The notes under the pieces are model-generated. The model was not told the origin of the DNA and did not search any database. It was given only the letters and a program-made list of their open reading frames with translations. The translations under genes and the position numbers were made by a program. From positions 2,228,001 through 2,292,000 of the forward strand of contig NZ_LR130778.1 in assembly GCF_900538275.1 (NCBI RefSeq): a stretch of DNA of 64,000 bases, in the 5' to 3' direction. Positions within the stretch are counted from its first letter, which is position 1, and each line of letters begins with the position of its first letter. Source of the DNA: Petrocella atlantisensis (GTDB taxonomy: Bacteria > Bacillota > Clostridia > Lachnospirales > Vallitaleaceae). Positions 34,228 through 43,031 of the stretch are shown here, piece after piece.

Positions 34228-34977
34228 ATGCAAAATTATAAAATGATCATTGCCTATGACGGCAGAAGATACAAAGGCTATCGAAAAACCAAAACAAATA
34301 GTCAGCAAAGCATTCAAGGTAAATTAGAAACAATACTCTATAAGCTCTATGAAAAAGACGTAGAGGTCATCAGTGCCGTTAATACCGATGCCGGGGTTTG
34401 TGCACAGTATCAGGTGATTAACTTTCACGGACCGGATGCGCGACTGGATGAAAAAGGGATTTTTGAATACTTTGAAACCTATCTACCGGACGATATTATT
34501 ACACTTTCTGTAGAAAAAGCGGATGATCGTTTTCATAGTCGTTATTTGGCAACACAGATTACCTATACATACAGGTTGTGGAAACAGAATGCACCAAGGC
34601 GCCCACTTTTTGAGAGACAGCTTGTTAATGTGATGGAGAAGCCATTAGATGTGACATTGATGCGAGAAGGTGCTAAGGTTTTCCAAGGTAGTCATGATTT
34701 TGCCGCATATGCTACCAAGAGTAAATCAGGTAGCACCACAAGGGAAATTATGTCGATGGATATAGAGGAAACTGACTTAGAAATCATAATCACAATGACA
34801 GCAAATGGCTATCTGTTAAATATGGAACGGTATATTGTAGGAACCTTGATTCAAATTGGTCTCCTTGAACGAAAAGTGGACTCTATTCACCGTGGGTTTA
34901 AGACAAGAGATAACAAAGACGTTGGCCACAAGGCCATGGCTCATGCGCTATGTCTTACAAAGGTGCGCTACGAATAG
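34228..34977 (+). CDS. Divergent TruA-family tRNA pseudouridine synthase
   Basis: 249 residues with the overall TruA pattern (YDGRRYKGYRK, FHSRYLATQITYTYRLW, GSHDFAAYATKS, LNMERYIVGTLIQIG). The catalytic Asp is kept in NTDAGV (residues 52-57), but the near-invariant GRTDAGVHA reads VNTDAGVCA, losing the Arg and His next to it. TruA normally isomerises U38-40 in tRNA anticodon stems. This is probably a paralogue with altered target or weaker activity; a standard TruA is expected elsewhere, near ribosomal genes. Confidence 0.82.
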   Translation: MQNYKMIIAYDGRRYKGYRKTKTNSQQSIQGKLETILYKLYEKDVEVISAVNTDAGVCAQYQVINFHGPDARLDEKGIFEYFETYLPDDIITLSVEKADDRFHSRYLATQITYTYRLWKQNAPRRPLFERQLVNVMEKPLDVTLMREGAKVFQGSHDFAAYATKSKSGSTTREIMSMDIEETDLEIIITMTANGYLLNMERYIVGTLIQIGLLERKVDSIHRGFKTRDNKDVGHKAMAHALCLTKVRYE

Positions 34978-35024
34978 TATCATGAACATGTAGCCACTTA
35001 ATAAGTACATCAAAGGAGACAGTT

Positions 35025-35780
35025 ATGAAGTTGATATCTTGGAACGTAAACGGTATTAGAGCAGCCCTTAAAAAGGGTTTTATGGCGTATTTCATAGAAC
35101 AGGATGCGGATATTTTCTGTATTCAAGAATCCAAATGTCAGGTCGGCCAAGTTGATTTGGATTTACCGGGCTATGAACAATATTGGAACGCAGCAGTGAA
35201 AAAAGGCTACTCAGGCACCGCCATTTTTACAAAAATCAAGCCTATAAATGTAACTTACGGTATAGGGATGGATGACCACGACCAAGAGGGGCGCGTAATT
35301 ACCTTAGAGTTTGATGAATTTTATTTGGTGAATTGTTACACCCCTAACTCCAAAAGAGGACTTGAGCGCCTAGACTATAGGGAAGTATGGGAAGATGATT
35401 TTCGAACATATCTAAAAAAACGAGACGAAGTTAAACCCGTCATCTTATGTGGCGACTTAAATGTTGCCCATATGGAAATCGATATTAAGAATGATAAGAC
35501 CAATCATAGAAGTGCAGGTTTCACAGATGAAGAACGTAGAAAGATGACCAAGCTTCTGGGTTCTGGTTTCATTGACACATTCAGGTTTTTCTATCCTGAA
35601 CTGGAAGATGCCTATACCTGGTGGTCATATATGGGTAATGCAAGAGCCAATAATACAGGTTGGCGAATCGATTATTTTATTGTCTCAGAACGTATGTCAG
35701 AAAGACTTGAGGATGCGAAGATTCATTCACAAGTTATGGGAAGCGATCATTGTCCGGTTGTACTAACCCTAAAAGATTAA
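35025..35780 (+). CDS. xth: Exodeoxyribonuclease III / AP endonuclease
   Basis: 251 residues of the endonuclease/exonuclease/phosphatase fold. Signature segments: SWNVNGIRAAL, CIQESKCQ with the metal-binding Glu, CGDLNVAHMEID, GWRIDYFIVS and the catalytic His in MGSDHCPVVL. Acts at abasic sites in base-excision repair, downstream of glycosylases such as Nth in this window. An AAAGGAGA site precedes the ATG. Confidence 0.96.
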   Translation: MKLISWNVNGIRAALKKGFMAYFIEQDADIFCIQESKCQVGQVDLDLPGYEQYWNAAVKKGYSGTAIFTKIKPINVTYGIGMDDHDQEGRVITLEFDEFYLVNCYTPNSKRGLERLDYREVWEDDFRTYLKKRDEVKPVILCGDLNVAHMEIDIKNDKTNHRSAGFTDEERRKMTKLLGSGFIDTFRFFYPELEDAYTWWSYMGNARANNTGWRIDYFIVSERMSERLEDAKIHSQVMGSDHCPVVLTLKD

Positions 35781-35796
35781 AGGAAAAAATGAAATG

Positions 35797-35833
35797 TTGA
35801 CAAGTAACCTATGACATGATATTTTTGTCATAG
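35797..35833 (+). promoter_or_regulatory. speA promoter with palindrome over the -10 box
   Basis: TTGACA (35797-35802), 17-bp spacer, TATTTT (35820-35825). CTATGACA (35809-35816) is the exact reverse complement of TGTCATAG (35826-35833), so the -10 box lies in the 9-nt centre of a palindrome. This looks like a repressor site for the polyamine genes, or a 5' hairpin. Confidence 0.62.
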
Positions 35834-35902
35834 TCCTTTCATATCTTTATGAAGCAAGGGATTGGTTCGATAGGGCAATATGTGAACGGAAGGAAAGTGG
35901 TT

Positions 35903-37816
35903 ATGAATAAAACAGAAATACTTGGTCGTTGGACCAAAGAAAAATCTGAAGAATTATACGGTATTAAGAACTGGGGTAGTACTTATTTTTCAATTTCAGA
36001 CGAAGGCGAAGTCTTAGTTAATCCCTATAGCGATAAAAAATCAGCAGTAAGCCTCATGGATATTGTATCCGGTGTTAAAGACAGAGGTCTAGATATGCCT
36101 GTCTTATTAAGGTTTGAGAATTTATTGGATTCACAAATTACTTACTTGAACGAGTCTTTTGCCAAAGCTATGAAGTCATTGGATTACAAAGGCACTTATA
36201 GAGGTGTCTATCCTATAAAAGTGAACCAACAACAACAGGTGGTTGAAGAAGTCACCAAATTCGGACAAAAATACCATCATGGTCTTGAAGTAGGTAGTAA
36301 GCCGGAGTTGATTGCGGCCTTATCTCACATTAAAGACAAAGAATCATGTCTTATTTGCAATGGCTATAAAGATGAAGAATTCATCGACTTAGGGCTTTAT
36401 GCAACAAAAATGGGTTTTAATTGTTTCTTTGTTATAGAAATGCCTAATGAGTTGGATATTATTCTTGAAAGATCAAAAATATTAAATATTAAGCCGAATA
36501 TTGGTGTCCGTATTAAGCTATCCGCAAAGGCCGGAGGTCATTGGACAGATTCCGGTGGAGACCGTAGCATTTTTGGCCTAAATATGTCTCAAATTATTGA
36601 AATCGTGGATGAATTGAAGGAAAAAGGTATGTTAGACAGCTTAAAGTTGTTACATTACCATTTGGGTTCACAGATTCCGAACATCCGAGATATTAGGAAT
36701 GCTGTACTAGAAGCTGCAAGGGTCTACGCTGAATTGGTGAATGAAGGTGCTGCCATGGGCTATCTAGATCTAGGTGGAGGGCTTGCCATCGATTATGACG
36801 GTTCAAGCACCAATTATACCAATAGCAGAAATTATACTGTAGAAGAATATTGCATGGACGTGGTTGAAGCGGTTATGCGCGTTATGGACCAAAGAGATAC
36901 ACCCCATCCGGTTATTATAACAGAATCTGGGCGTGCATTGGTTGCTTATTATTCCATTTTGCTCTTTAATGTACTGGATGTAGCTATTTTTGAAGAATAC
37001 GAGATTCCTGAAAAGCTAGATGAATCTTTACCGGAACAAATTAGAAATCTTTATGAAGTGAACAAGAGTATTAATCATAAAAACATACAGGAATGTTATA
37101 ACGATGCTCTTTATTATAGAGATGAAATCAAGGATATGTTTAAGCACGGCAGGATTAGTCTGCGGGATCGTTCTTTTTCTGAAAAGATTTTTTGGAATAC
37201 AATTCATCAAATCGCCAAAGCGAAAAAGAAGTTAAAATTTGCACCACCGGAACTGGAAGATATTGAAAGTGCGATTGCAGATATCTATTATTGTAACTTC
37301 TCAGTATTCCAGTCGATTCCGGACAGTTGGGCGATAGATCAGTTATTTCCGGTTATGCCCATCCATAGGTTGCTAGAACTGCCCAAGCGAAATGCCGTTA
37401 TTGCAGACATTACATGTGATTGCGATGGCAAGATTGATCGATTTATTGATTTGCATGATGAAAGGTCTACATTACCGCTTCATGAGTTGAAAAAAGAAGA
37501 ATATTATTTAGGTATTTTCTTAGTGGGCGCCTACCAAGAGACTTTGGGAGATTTACACAATCTATTTGGAGATACCAATGTTATCAGTGTTCGTATTAAT
37601 AAAGACGGTAGCTTTGAATTGATTAAGGAGATTCAAGGAGATAGCGTGGAAGACGTACTATCTTACGTGGAATTTGATGTGAAACAAATGCGTGCTAATT
37701 TCAGAGAAACGGCTGAAGAAGCTATACGTGAAGGTCTAATGACACCAAGTGATCGAAAGGAAATCATGCTCTCTTTTGATAATGGCCTAAGAGGCTATAC
37801 GTATTACGAAAGATAG
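35903..37816 (+). CDS. speA: Biosynthetic arginine decarboxylase
   Basis: 637 residues of the PLP-dependent alanine racemase-fold (Fold III) family. The PLP lysine is in GVYPIKVNQQQQVVEE; other marks are HHGLEVGSKPEL, HYHLGSQIPNIRDI, LDLGGGLAIDYDG and TESGRALVAYYSI. Converts arginine to agmatine, the first step to putrescine. The ATG at 35903 has GGAAGGAAAG before it; the frame opens 18 residues earlier. It is followed by two genes that turn putrescine into spermidine; agmatinase or agmatine deiminase is not in this window. Confidence 0.95.
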   Translation: MNKTEILGRWTKEKSEELYGIKNWGSTYFSISDEGEVLVNPYSDKKSAVSLMDIVSGVKDRGLDMPVLLRFENLLDSQITYLNESFAKAMKSLDYKGTYRGVYPIKVNQQQQVVEEVTKFGQKYHHGLEVGSKPELIAALSHIKDKESCLICNGYKDEEFIDLGLYATKMGFNCFFVIEMPNELDIILERSKILNIKPNIGVRIKLSAKAGGHWTDSGGDRSIFGLNMSQIIEIVDELKEKGMLDSLKLLHYHLGSQIPNIRDIRNAVLEAARVYAELVNEGAAMGYLDLGGGLAIDYDGSSTNYTNSRNYTVEEYCMDVVEAVMRVMDQRDTPHPVIITESGRALVAYYSILLFNVLDVAIFEEYEIPEKLDESLPEQIRNLYEVNKSINHKNIQECYNDALYYRDEIKDMFKHGRISLRDRSFSEKIFWNTIHQIAKAKKKLKFAPPELEDIESAIADIYYCNFSVFQSIPDSWAIDQLFPVMPIHRLLELPKRNAVIADITCDCDGKIDRFIDLHDERSTLPLHELKKEEYYLGIFLVGAYQETLGDLHNLFGDTNVISVRINKDGSFELIKEIQGDSVEDVLSYVEFDVKQMRANFRETAEEAIREGLMTPSDRKEIMLSFDNGLRGYTYYER

Positions 37817-37866
37817 ACGTATTATAAAAAGACAGACGTAGTACAAAAGATAAAGCAATATCTAAC

Positions 37867-37900
37867 TCAACCCTCCAAGGATAAAAGCTTAGAGGGTTGA
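37867..37900 (+). other. Hairpin between speA and the CASDH gene
   Basis: TCAACCCTC (37867-37875) pairs exactly with GAGGGTTGA (37892-37900) around 16 nt. No T-run follows, so it may protect or modulate the message rather than terminate it. Confidence 0.5.
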
Positions 37901-37932
37901 CTAAATTTGAAAGTGAAATAGGAGGTAATAAA

Positions 37933-39132
37933 ATGAGAAAAGTTTTAATTATTGGTGCCGGTGGTGTTGCCAATGTAGTTGTACACAAATGCTGTCAAAA
38001 CCCTGAAGTATTTGAGGAGATATGTATTGCCAGTCGTACAAAATCAAAATGCGACGCAATGAAGGCGGTTCTAGATGGTGGTAAGACGAAGATTACAACA
38101 GCACAAATAGATGCAGATGATACTGAAGCATTAATAGAGCTGATCAATGCATATAAACCGGATATGGTTTTAAACGTAGCATTGCCTTATCAAGACTTAA
38201 CCATCATGGATGCTTGTCTTGCTACCGGTGTTCATTATCTGGATACAGCTAACTATGAACCACTGGACATACCAAAATTCGAATATAAATGGCAATGGGC
38301 CTATAGAGAAAAATTTGAAAAAGCTGGTCTTACAGCGATATTAGGTAGTGGTTTTGATCCTGGTGTTACCGGTGTTTTCTCAGCTTATGCCATGAAGCAT
38401 TATTTTGATGAGATACATACGATTGATATTCTAGATGCCAATGCAGGGGATCACGGCTATCCTTTTGCAACCAATTTTAACCCTGAGATTAATATTAGAG
38501 AGATTACAGCAAAAGGTAGATATTGGGAACAAGGCGAATGGATTGAAACAGAACCTCTTGAGATCAAACGCGTCTACAATTTTCCTCAAATAGGAGATAA
38601 GGACATGTACCTTCTCTATCATGAAGAGCTGGAATCTTTGGCACAAAATATAAAAGGTCTTAAGAAAATCCGGTTTTTCATGACATTTTCTGAAAAATAT
38701 ATCACCCATTTGAATGTACTTGAAAATGTGGGGATGACGTCTATTAAACCGATTATGTATGAAGGTATGGAGATACAGCCTTTACAATTTTTGAAAGCCG
38801 TACTACCAGACCCTGCCAGCTTAGGTCCAAGAACAAAAGGTAAAACCAATATCGGTTGTATTTTTACAGGTACAAAGGACGGTCAACCCAAAACCTATTA
38901 TGTCTATAATGTATGTGACCATGAGGCTTGCTATACGGAAGTAGGATCACAAGCCATATCTTATACAACAGGGGTACCGGCAATGATAGGCGCTAAATTG
39001 CTCCTTGAAGGAAAATGGAAAAAGCCAGGCGTCTATAATGTAGAGGAAATGGACCCGGATCCTTTTATGGAAGAGTTGAACAAGCAAGGTCTTCCATGGG
39101 TTGAAGATTTCAACCCTGCTTTGGTGGATTAA
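37933..39132 (+). CDS. Carboxynorspermidine/carboxyspermidine dehydrogenase (saccharopine dehydrogenase family)
   Basis: 399 residues. The N-terminal Rossmann motif is VLIIGAGGVANVVVHKC, followed by ASRTKSKCDAM, VLNVALPYQDLTIMDACLAT and GFDPGVTGVFSAYA, the pattern of carboxynorspermidine synthases. The enzyme condenses putrescine or diaminopropane with aspartate semialdehyde and reduces the imine with NADPH. The ATG at 37933 has a TAGGAGG site. It ends just before nspC, which supports this role over lysine metabolism. Confidence 0.93.
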   Translation: MRKVLIIGAGGVANVVVHKCCQNPEVFEEICIASRTKSKCDAMKAVLDGGKTKITTAQIDADDTEALIELINAYKPDMVLNVALPYQDLTIMDACLATGVHYLDTANYEPLDIPKFEYKWQWAYREKFEKAGLTAILGSGFDPGVTGVFSAYAMKHYFDEIHTIDILDANAGDHGYPFATNFNPEINIREITAKGRYWEQGEWIETEPLEIKRVYNFPQIGDKDMYLLYHEELESLAQNIKGLKKIRFFMTFSEKYITHLNVLENVGMTSIKPIMYEGMEIQPLQFLKAVLPDPASLGPRTKGKTNIGCIFTGTKDGQPKTYYVYNVCDHEACYTEVGSQAISYTTGVPAMIGAKLLLEGKWKKPGVYNVEEMDPDPFMEELNKQGLPWVEDFNPALVD

Positions 39133-39133
39133 T

Positions 39134-40297
39134 ATGGATGAGAACAAAGATGTGAATAAAGACTTAAATATAGATTTTAATCAAGTCCCAACACCCTGTT
39201 ATGTGGTAGATGAACGCTTGCTTCAGAAAAATCTGGATGTATTGGCCAGAGTACAAGATGAAACAGGTTGTAAGATCCTTTTAGCGCTTAAAGGGTTTTC
39301 TATGTATGCGACTTTCCCTCAAATAGGGAAAGTACTTGCAGGGATTACATCCAGTGCATTAAATGAAGCCCGCTTAGGCCATGAAGAAATGGGTAAAGAG
39401 GTGCATATCTATGCACCTGCATATAAGGAAAAAGAAATGGATGAAATCTTATCCATTTGCGACCACATTGTATTTAATTCCTTTGATCAGTGGCATCGAT
39501 TTAAAGAAAAAGTTAAGTCTGTTAAACACAAAAAAATTGAATGCGGTATACGTCTTAATCCGGAATATTCTGAGATTACAACACCCATCTATGACCCTTG
39601 CTATACCGGTTCTAGATTAGGCGTGACATTATCCCAGTTTGAACCAGACCAGTTAGAAGGCATTGATGGTCTTCATTTTCATACGATGTGTGAACAGAAC
39701 TCAGACACCCTAGAGCGTACTATGGAAGTGGTTGAAGCTAAGTTCGGCAAGTATTTTCATCAAATGAAATGGATTAATTTTGGTGGTGGCCATCATATTA
39801 CCAGAGCGGACTATGATGTGGATCGTTTAATTAGGATTGTCAATAGAATCAAGACCACCTATGATGTTCAAGTCTATCTTGAACCTGGCGAAGCTATTGC
39901 ATTAAATACCGGTTTCTTGGTCACGGAAGTGATGGATCTTATTAAGAATCAGATGGACTTAGCAATTATTGATGCATCCGCTGCTTGTCATATGCCGGAT
40001 GTTATCGAGATGCCTTATCGTCCGGAAATTATTGGTGCTAAGAAGCCAGGTGAATCACCATATACCTATCGTTTAGGAGGACTTACGTGCTTAGCCGGTG
40101 ATATTATTGGCGACTATGCATTTGAGAAGCCCCTTAAGATTGGAGACCGATTGGTTTTTACGGATATGGCCCATTACACCATGGTTAAGAACAATACCTT
40201 TAACGGTGTGAACTTACCATCGATTGCATTGGTCAATGAAGCCGGTATCAGAGTTCTCAAAGATTTTGGATATGAGGATTATAAAAGACGTCTATAA
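39134..40297 (+). CDS. nspC: Carboxynorspermidine decarboxylase
   Basis: 387 residues, PLP-dependent Fold III. The N-terminus has TPCYVVDERLLQKNL, the PLP lysine is in ILLALKGFSMYATF, with LHFHTMCEQ, NFGGGHHITRADYD, EPGEAIALNTG and CLAGDIIGDYAF further on. Decarboxylates carboxy(nor)spermidine to (nor)spermidine. The frame extends 11 residues upstream inside the preceding gene, but the ATG at 39134, just past the CASDH stop, is the natural start. Confidence 0.94.
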   Translation: MDENKDVNKDLNIDFNQVPTPCYVVDERLLQKNLDVLARVQDETGCKILLALKGFSMYATFPQIGKVLAGITSSALNEARLGHEEMGKEVHIYAPAYKEKEMDEILSICDHIVFNSFDQWHRFKEKVKSVKHKKIECGIRLNPEYSEITTPIYDPCYTGSRLGVTLSQFEPDQLEGIDGLHFHTMCEQNSDTLERTMEVVEAKFGKYFHQMKWINFGGGHHITRADYDVDRLIRIVNRIKTTYDVQVYLEPGEAIALNTGFLVTEVMDLIKNQMDLAIIDASAACHMPDVIEMPYRPEIIGAKKPGESPYTYRLGGLTCLAGDIIGDYAFEKPLKIGDRLVFTDMAHYTMVKNNTFNGVNLPSIALVNEAGIRVLKDFGYEDYKRRL

Positions 40298-40366
40298 AAG
40301 AAGGAAAATAAGCAGGCTAAAAGAGAAAATTATGATTTAGGTTATAGGGTCAAAACCAATTACGGA

Positions 40367-40394
40367 TTGACAATTCATCTTCCTGTGGTATCAT
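40367..40394 (+). promoter_or_regulatory. Zinc importer promoter
   Basis: TTGACA (40367-40372), 16-bp spacer, TATCAT (40389-40394), with the metal-responsive palindrome just downstream. Confidence 0.7.
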
Positions 40395-40404
40395 TAAATA
40401 CAAA

Positions 40405-40419
40405 TGCAAATGATTTGCA
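40405..40419. promoter_or_regulatory. Zur-like operator
   Basis: TGCAAATGATTTGCA is a perfect 7-1-7 palindrome, the architecture of Fur-family (Fur, Zur, PerR) boxes. It overlaps the predicted transcription start of the zinc importer and lies just before the AAGGAGG site of the binding protein gene, so zinc-dependent repression by Zur is the natural reading. Confidence 0.72.
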
Positions 40420-40436
40420 ACAAGGAGGATGATGAA

Positions 40437-41420
40437 ATGAAATATATAAAATCGCTGATATACATGAGTATTATAATCGTATTATTCGTCAGCTGTGGAC
40501 CAAAAGAAACAATTACTGAAACAAATGTTGATGAGCAAACACCAACAACAACAGAGGATTCTGCAACATCAGATCCAATCAAAGTATCCGTTCCTATTGG
40601 ACCTATAGGTGACTTTGTCAAGCAAGTCGGTGGTGAACGTGTAGATGTTAATGTCATCTTACCTCCAGGATCGAGTGAAAGTAACTATCAGCCCTCTCCG
40701 AAAGAAATGAATGCACTTGCTGAGTCACAGATTTATTTTAGTATTGGCATGGGCACGGAAGTAGCCAACATATTACCCAATATGACATCTTTAAATGAGA
40801 ACCTATTAGTCATTCATCTAGACGAAGTGGTGGACCAGGTATATCCGGCTATGTATTTTGAAGACTATGAAGACAATCAAAATCATGATGAAGATGAAGA
40901 TGAGCATGAAGATGAAGATAATCATGGTCACGAAGGTAGAGACCCTCATATGTGGATGTCACCAAAAAGAGTTATGGTGATGATAGAAGCCATAAGAGAT
41001 GAACTCATAACACTCGATTCTGAAAACGCTTCTTTTTATGAGGATAATGCCAAAGCCTATATCCATGAATTAACAGCTTTGGATGACCAGATTAGGGATT
41101 TTATAGCCACAGTATCTAATAAGAAATTCATCATTATGCACCCATCACTCGGCTATTTTGCCGATGACTACAATCTTGAAATGATAGCCATTGAAGAAGA
41201 CGGTAAAGCAACGACAGCTAGGCGTTTAGGTGAAATTATTGATTTTGCCAATGCAAATAATATTAAGGTCGTCTTGTACCAACAAGAATTTGATAGCCAA
41301 CAGGCAAAGACATTAGCGGATGAGATCGGTGGTAGTACCATGGTTTTTGAGCCGTTATCGAAAGATTATTTAGATAGTCTAACACGTCTTTTTGATGTTT
41401 TTAAAGCAGTATTAAAATAG
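40437..41420 (+). CDS. znuA: Zinc ABC transporter substrate-binding lipoprotein
   Basis: 327 residues. Signal peptide with lipobox VSCG (Cys near residue 20). This is a cluster A-I metal-binding protein with SVPIGPIGDFVKQVGG, GTEVANILP and a loop rich in His, Asp and Glu between the lobes (HDEDEDEHEDEDNHGHEG), then DPHMWMSPK and MHPSLGYFADDY. The His-rich loop is typical of zinc rather than manganese binding proteins. The ATG at 40437 follows AAGGAGG. First gene of znuACB, with a Zur-like box upstream. Confidence 0.94.
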   Translation: MKYIKSLIYMSIIIVLFVSCGPKETITETNVDEQTPTTTEDSATSDPIKVSVPIGPIGDFVKQVGGERVDVNVILPPGSSESNYQPSPKEMNALAESQIYFSIGMGTEVANILPNMTSLNENLLVIHLDEVVDQVYPAMYFEDYEDNQNHDEDEDEHEDEDNHGHEGRDPHMWMSPKRVMVMIEAIRDELITLDSENASFYEDNAKAYIHELTALDDQIRDFIATVSNKKFIIMHPSLGYFADDYNLEMIAIEEDGKATTARRLGEIIDFANANNIKVVLYQQEFDSQQAKTLADEIGGSTMVFEPLSKDYLDSLTRLFDVFKAVLK

Positions 41421-41430
41421 AGGTGACAGT

Positions 41431-42180
41431 ATGTCAGGCATACGCATTCATAATTTAGAAGTCAAATATGATCAAGTGACGGCCTTAAAAGACGTTACTT
41501 TTGAAATTAAAGAAAATGAGTTTCTAGGTATTATAGGTCCTAATGGTGGCGGCAAGACAACTTTGGTTAAAGCCATATTAGGTCTTATTGAACCTTCTTC
41601 CGGCACCATAACCGTAGATCATCAAGATGTGATGGGTTACGTGCCTCAGATGACCACTTTTGACCGTCAATTCCCGATTACAGTTATGGAAGTCATATTG
41701 ATGGGTCATCTACCAAAGGAAATAAAAATCGGTCATCGGTTTAATGAGCATGATAGGCATCATGCTATGATGGTGATGAAGCGCCTTAAGATTGAGCATC
41801 TGAGAAAACGGCAGATTGGCCAGCTTTCCGGTGGACAAATGCAGAGGGTGCTAATAGCTAGAGCACTCATGAACCATCCGAGTATTCTTATCTTAGATGA
41901 ACCGACAGCCAGTGTCGATGAAAAGACCAAAGAGAGTATATACAGAATGCTAAAAGAACTGAACAAAAAGATGACGGTGATTATGATTACTCATGACACA
42001 GCCCTTATGTGGCCATACTTAGATAGAGTCATCTATATTAATAAAACCGTTCATCTTCATGATCAGGCTACAAATGGTAAAATGACTGAAGTAATGGATA
42101 CATGCCCGATTGATTGGTTTATTGAAGGTGAAAAGATTCAAAAAGAATTACTTATTGGTAAAGGGGCAAAAAATGATTGA
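41431..42180 (+). CDS. znuC: Zinc ABC transporter ATP-binding protein
   Basis: 249 residues with Walker A GPNGGGKTT, signature LSGGQMQRVLIARAL, Walker B ILILDEPTASVD and switch His in MITHDTALM. It powers zinc uptake with ZnuA and ZnuB. A GAGGTGA site lies before the ATG. It overlaps znuB by 8 bp, so the three genes form an operon. Confidence 0.95.
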   Translation: MSGIRIHNLEVKYDQVTALKDVTFEIKENEFLGIIGPNGGGKTTLVKAILGLIEPSSGTITVDHQDVMGYVPQMTTFDRQFPITVMEVILMGHLPKEIKIGHRFNEHDRHHAMMVMKRLKIEHLRKRQIGQLSGGQMQRVLIARALMNHPSILILDEPTASVDEKTKESIYRMLKELNKKMTVIMITHDTALMWPYLDRVIYINKTVHLHDQATNGKMTEVMDTCPIDWFIEGEKIQKELLIGKGAKND

Positions 42181-43012
42181 AGCCATACTTAAATATAATT
42201 ATATGCAAAATGCTTTGATGGCAGCTATCTTAACCAGTTTAATCTGTGGTGTTATGGGAACAATTATTGTTCAAAAGCGTTTGGTTAGCATGAGTGGTGG
42301 TATCGCTCATGCTTCTTTCGGTGGCATTGGTTTAGGTTATTTTCTTGCTATCGAGCCCATTATTGGTGGTTTGGTTTTTGCAACCATAACTTCCGTCAGT
42401 GTAGGTGCCATTCAAAGAAAAACAAAAAACAATGCGGATACGATCGCAAGTATGTTTTGGTCAGCCGGGATGGCACTTGGTATCTTCTTTGTAGCGCTAA
42501 CACCCGGTTACCCACCGGACATGACCTCCTATCTTTTTGGAGATATATTAGCCGTAAGTCAAACTTATATTCGCCTTATGGTCCTACTAACACTTATTAT
42601 TTTATTTATTATTTTCCCTTTGTTTAATTATTGGAAGCTCTATCTTTTTGATGAAGAATATGCTAAAATAATGGGCGTTAAGGTGATTTTACTGGAGACG
42701 GTACTATATGTATTAATCGCCTTTAGTATCGTCATATTAATTAAGGTAGTAGGTGTTATTTTGTCTTTAGCCTTATTAACCATTCCACCAACGATAGCCA
42801 AACTTTTTACCTATCAACTTAAATGGATGATGGGTTTATCCGTTTTATTTGGGATTACTTTTAGTTTAGCAGGTCTTAGTCTTTCATATTATGCCAATAT
42901 TCCATCCGGTGCGACAATCATACTGGTGGCAATCGGTGGTTATTTTTTGGCGGCAATCACTAAAAAGTTGTGGCATAAACGCAAACATTCAGAAGTGGAT
43001 GCTACGGTGTAA
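42173..43012 (+). CDS. znuB: Zinc ABC transporter permease
   Basis: About 279 residues, eight or so transmembrane helices of the ABC-3 family: QNALMAAILTSLICGVMGTI, MSGGIAHASFGGIGLGYFLA, and the loop with DPPDMTSYLFGDILAVS-like sequence (here PPDMTSYLFGDILA). The start at 42173 lies within the znuC 3' end; the open frame goes further up but without a good signal. Confidence 0.94.
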   Translation: MIEAILKYNYMQNALMAAILTSLICGVMGTIIVQKRLVSMSGGIAHASFGGIGLGYFLAIEPIIGGLVFATITSVSVGAIQRKTKNNADTIASMFWSAGMALGIFFVALTPGYPPDMTSYLFGDILAVSQTYIRLMVLLTLIILFIIFPLFNYWKLYLFDEEYAKIMGVKVILLETVLYVLIAFSIVILIKVVGVILSLALLTIPPTIAKLFTYQLKWMMGLSVLFGITFSLAGLSLSYYANIPSGATIILVAIGGYFLAAITKKLWHKRKHSEVDATV

Positions 43013-43031
43013 ATAGAAATAGGAGTAAGCA

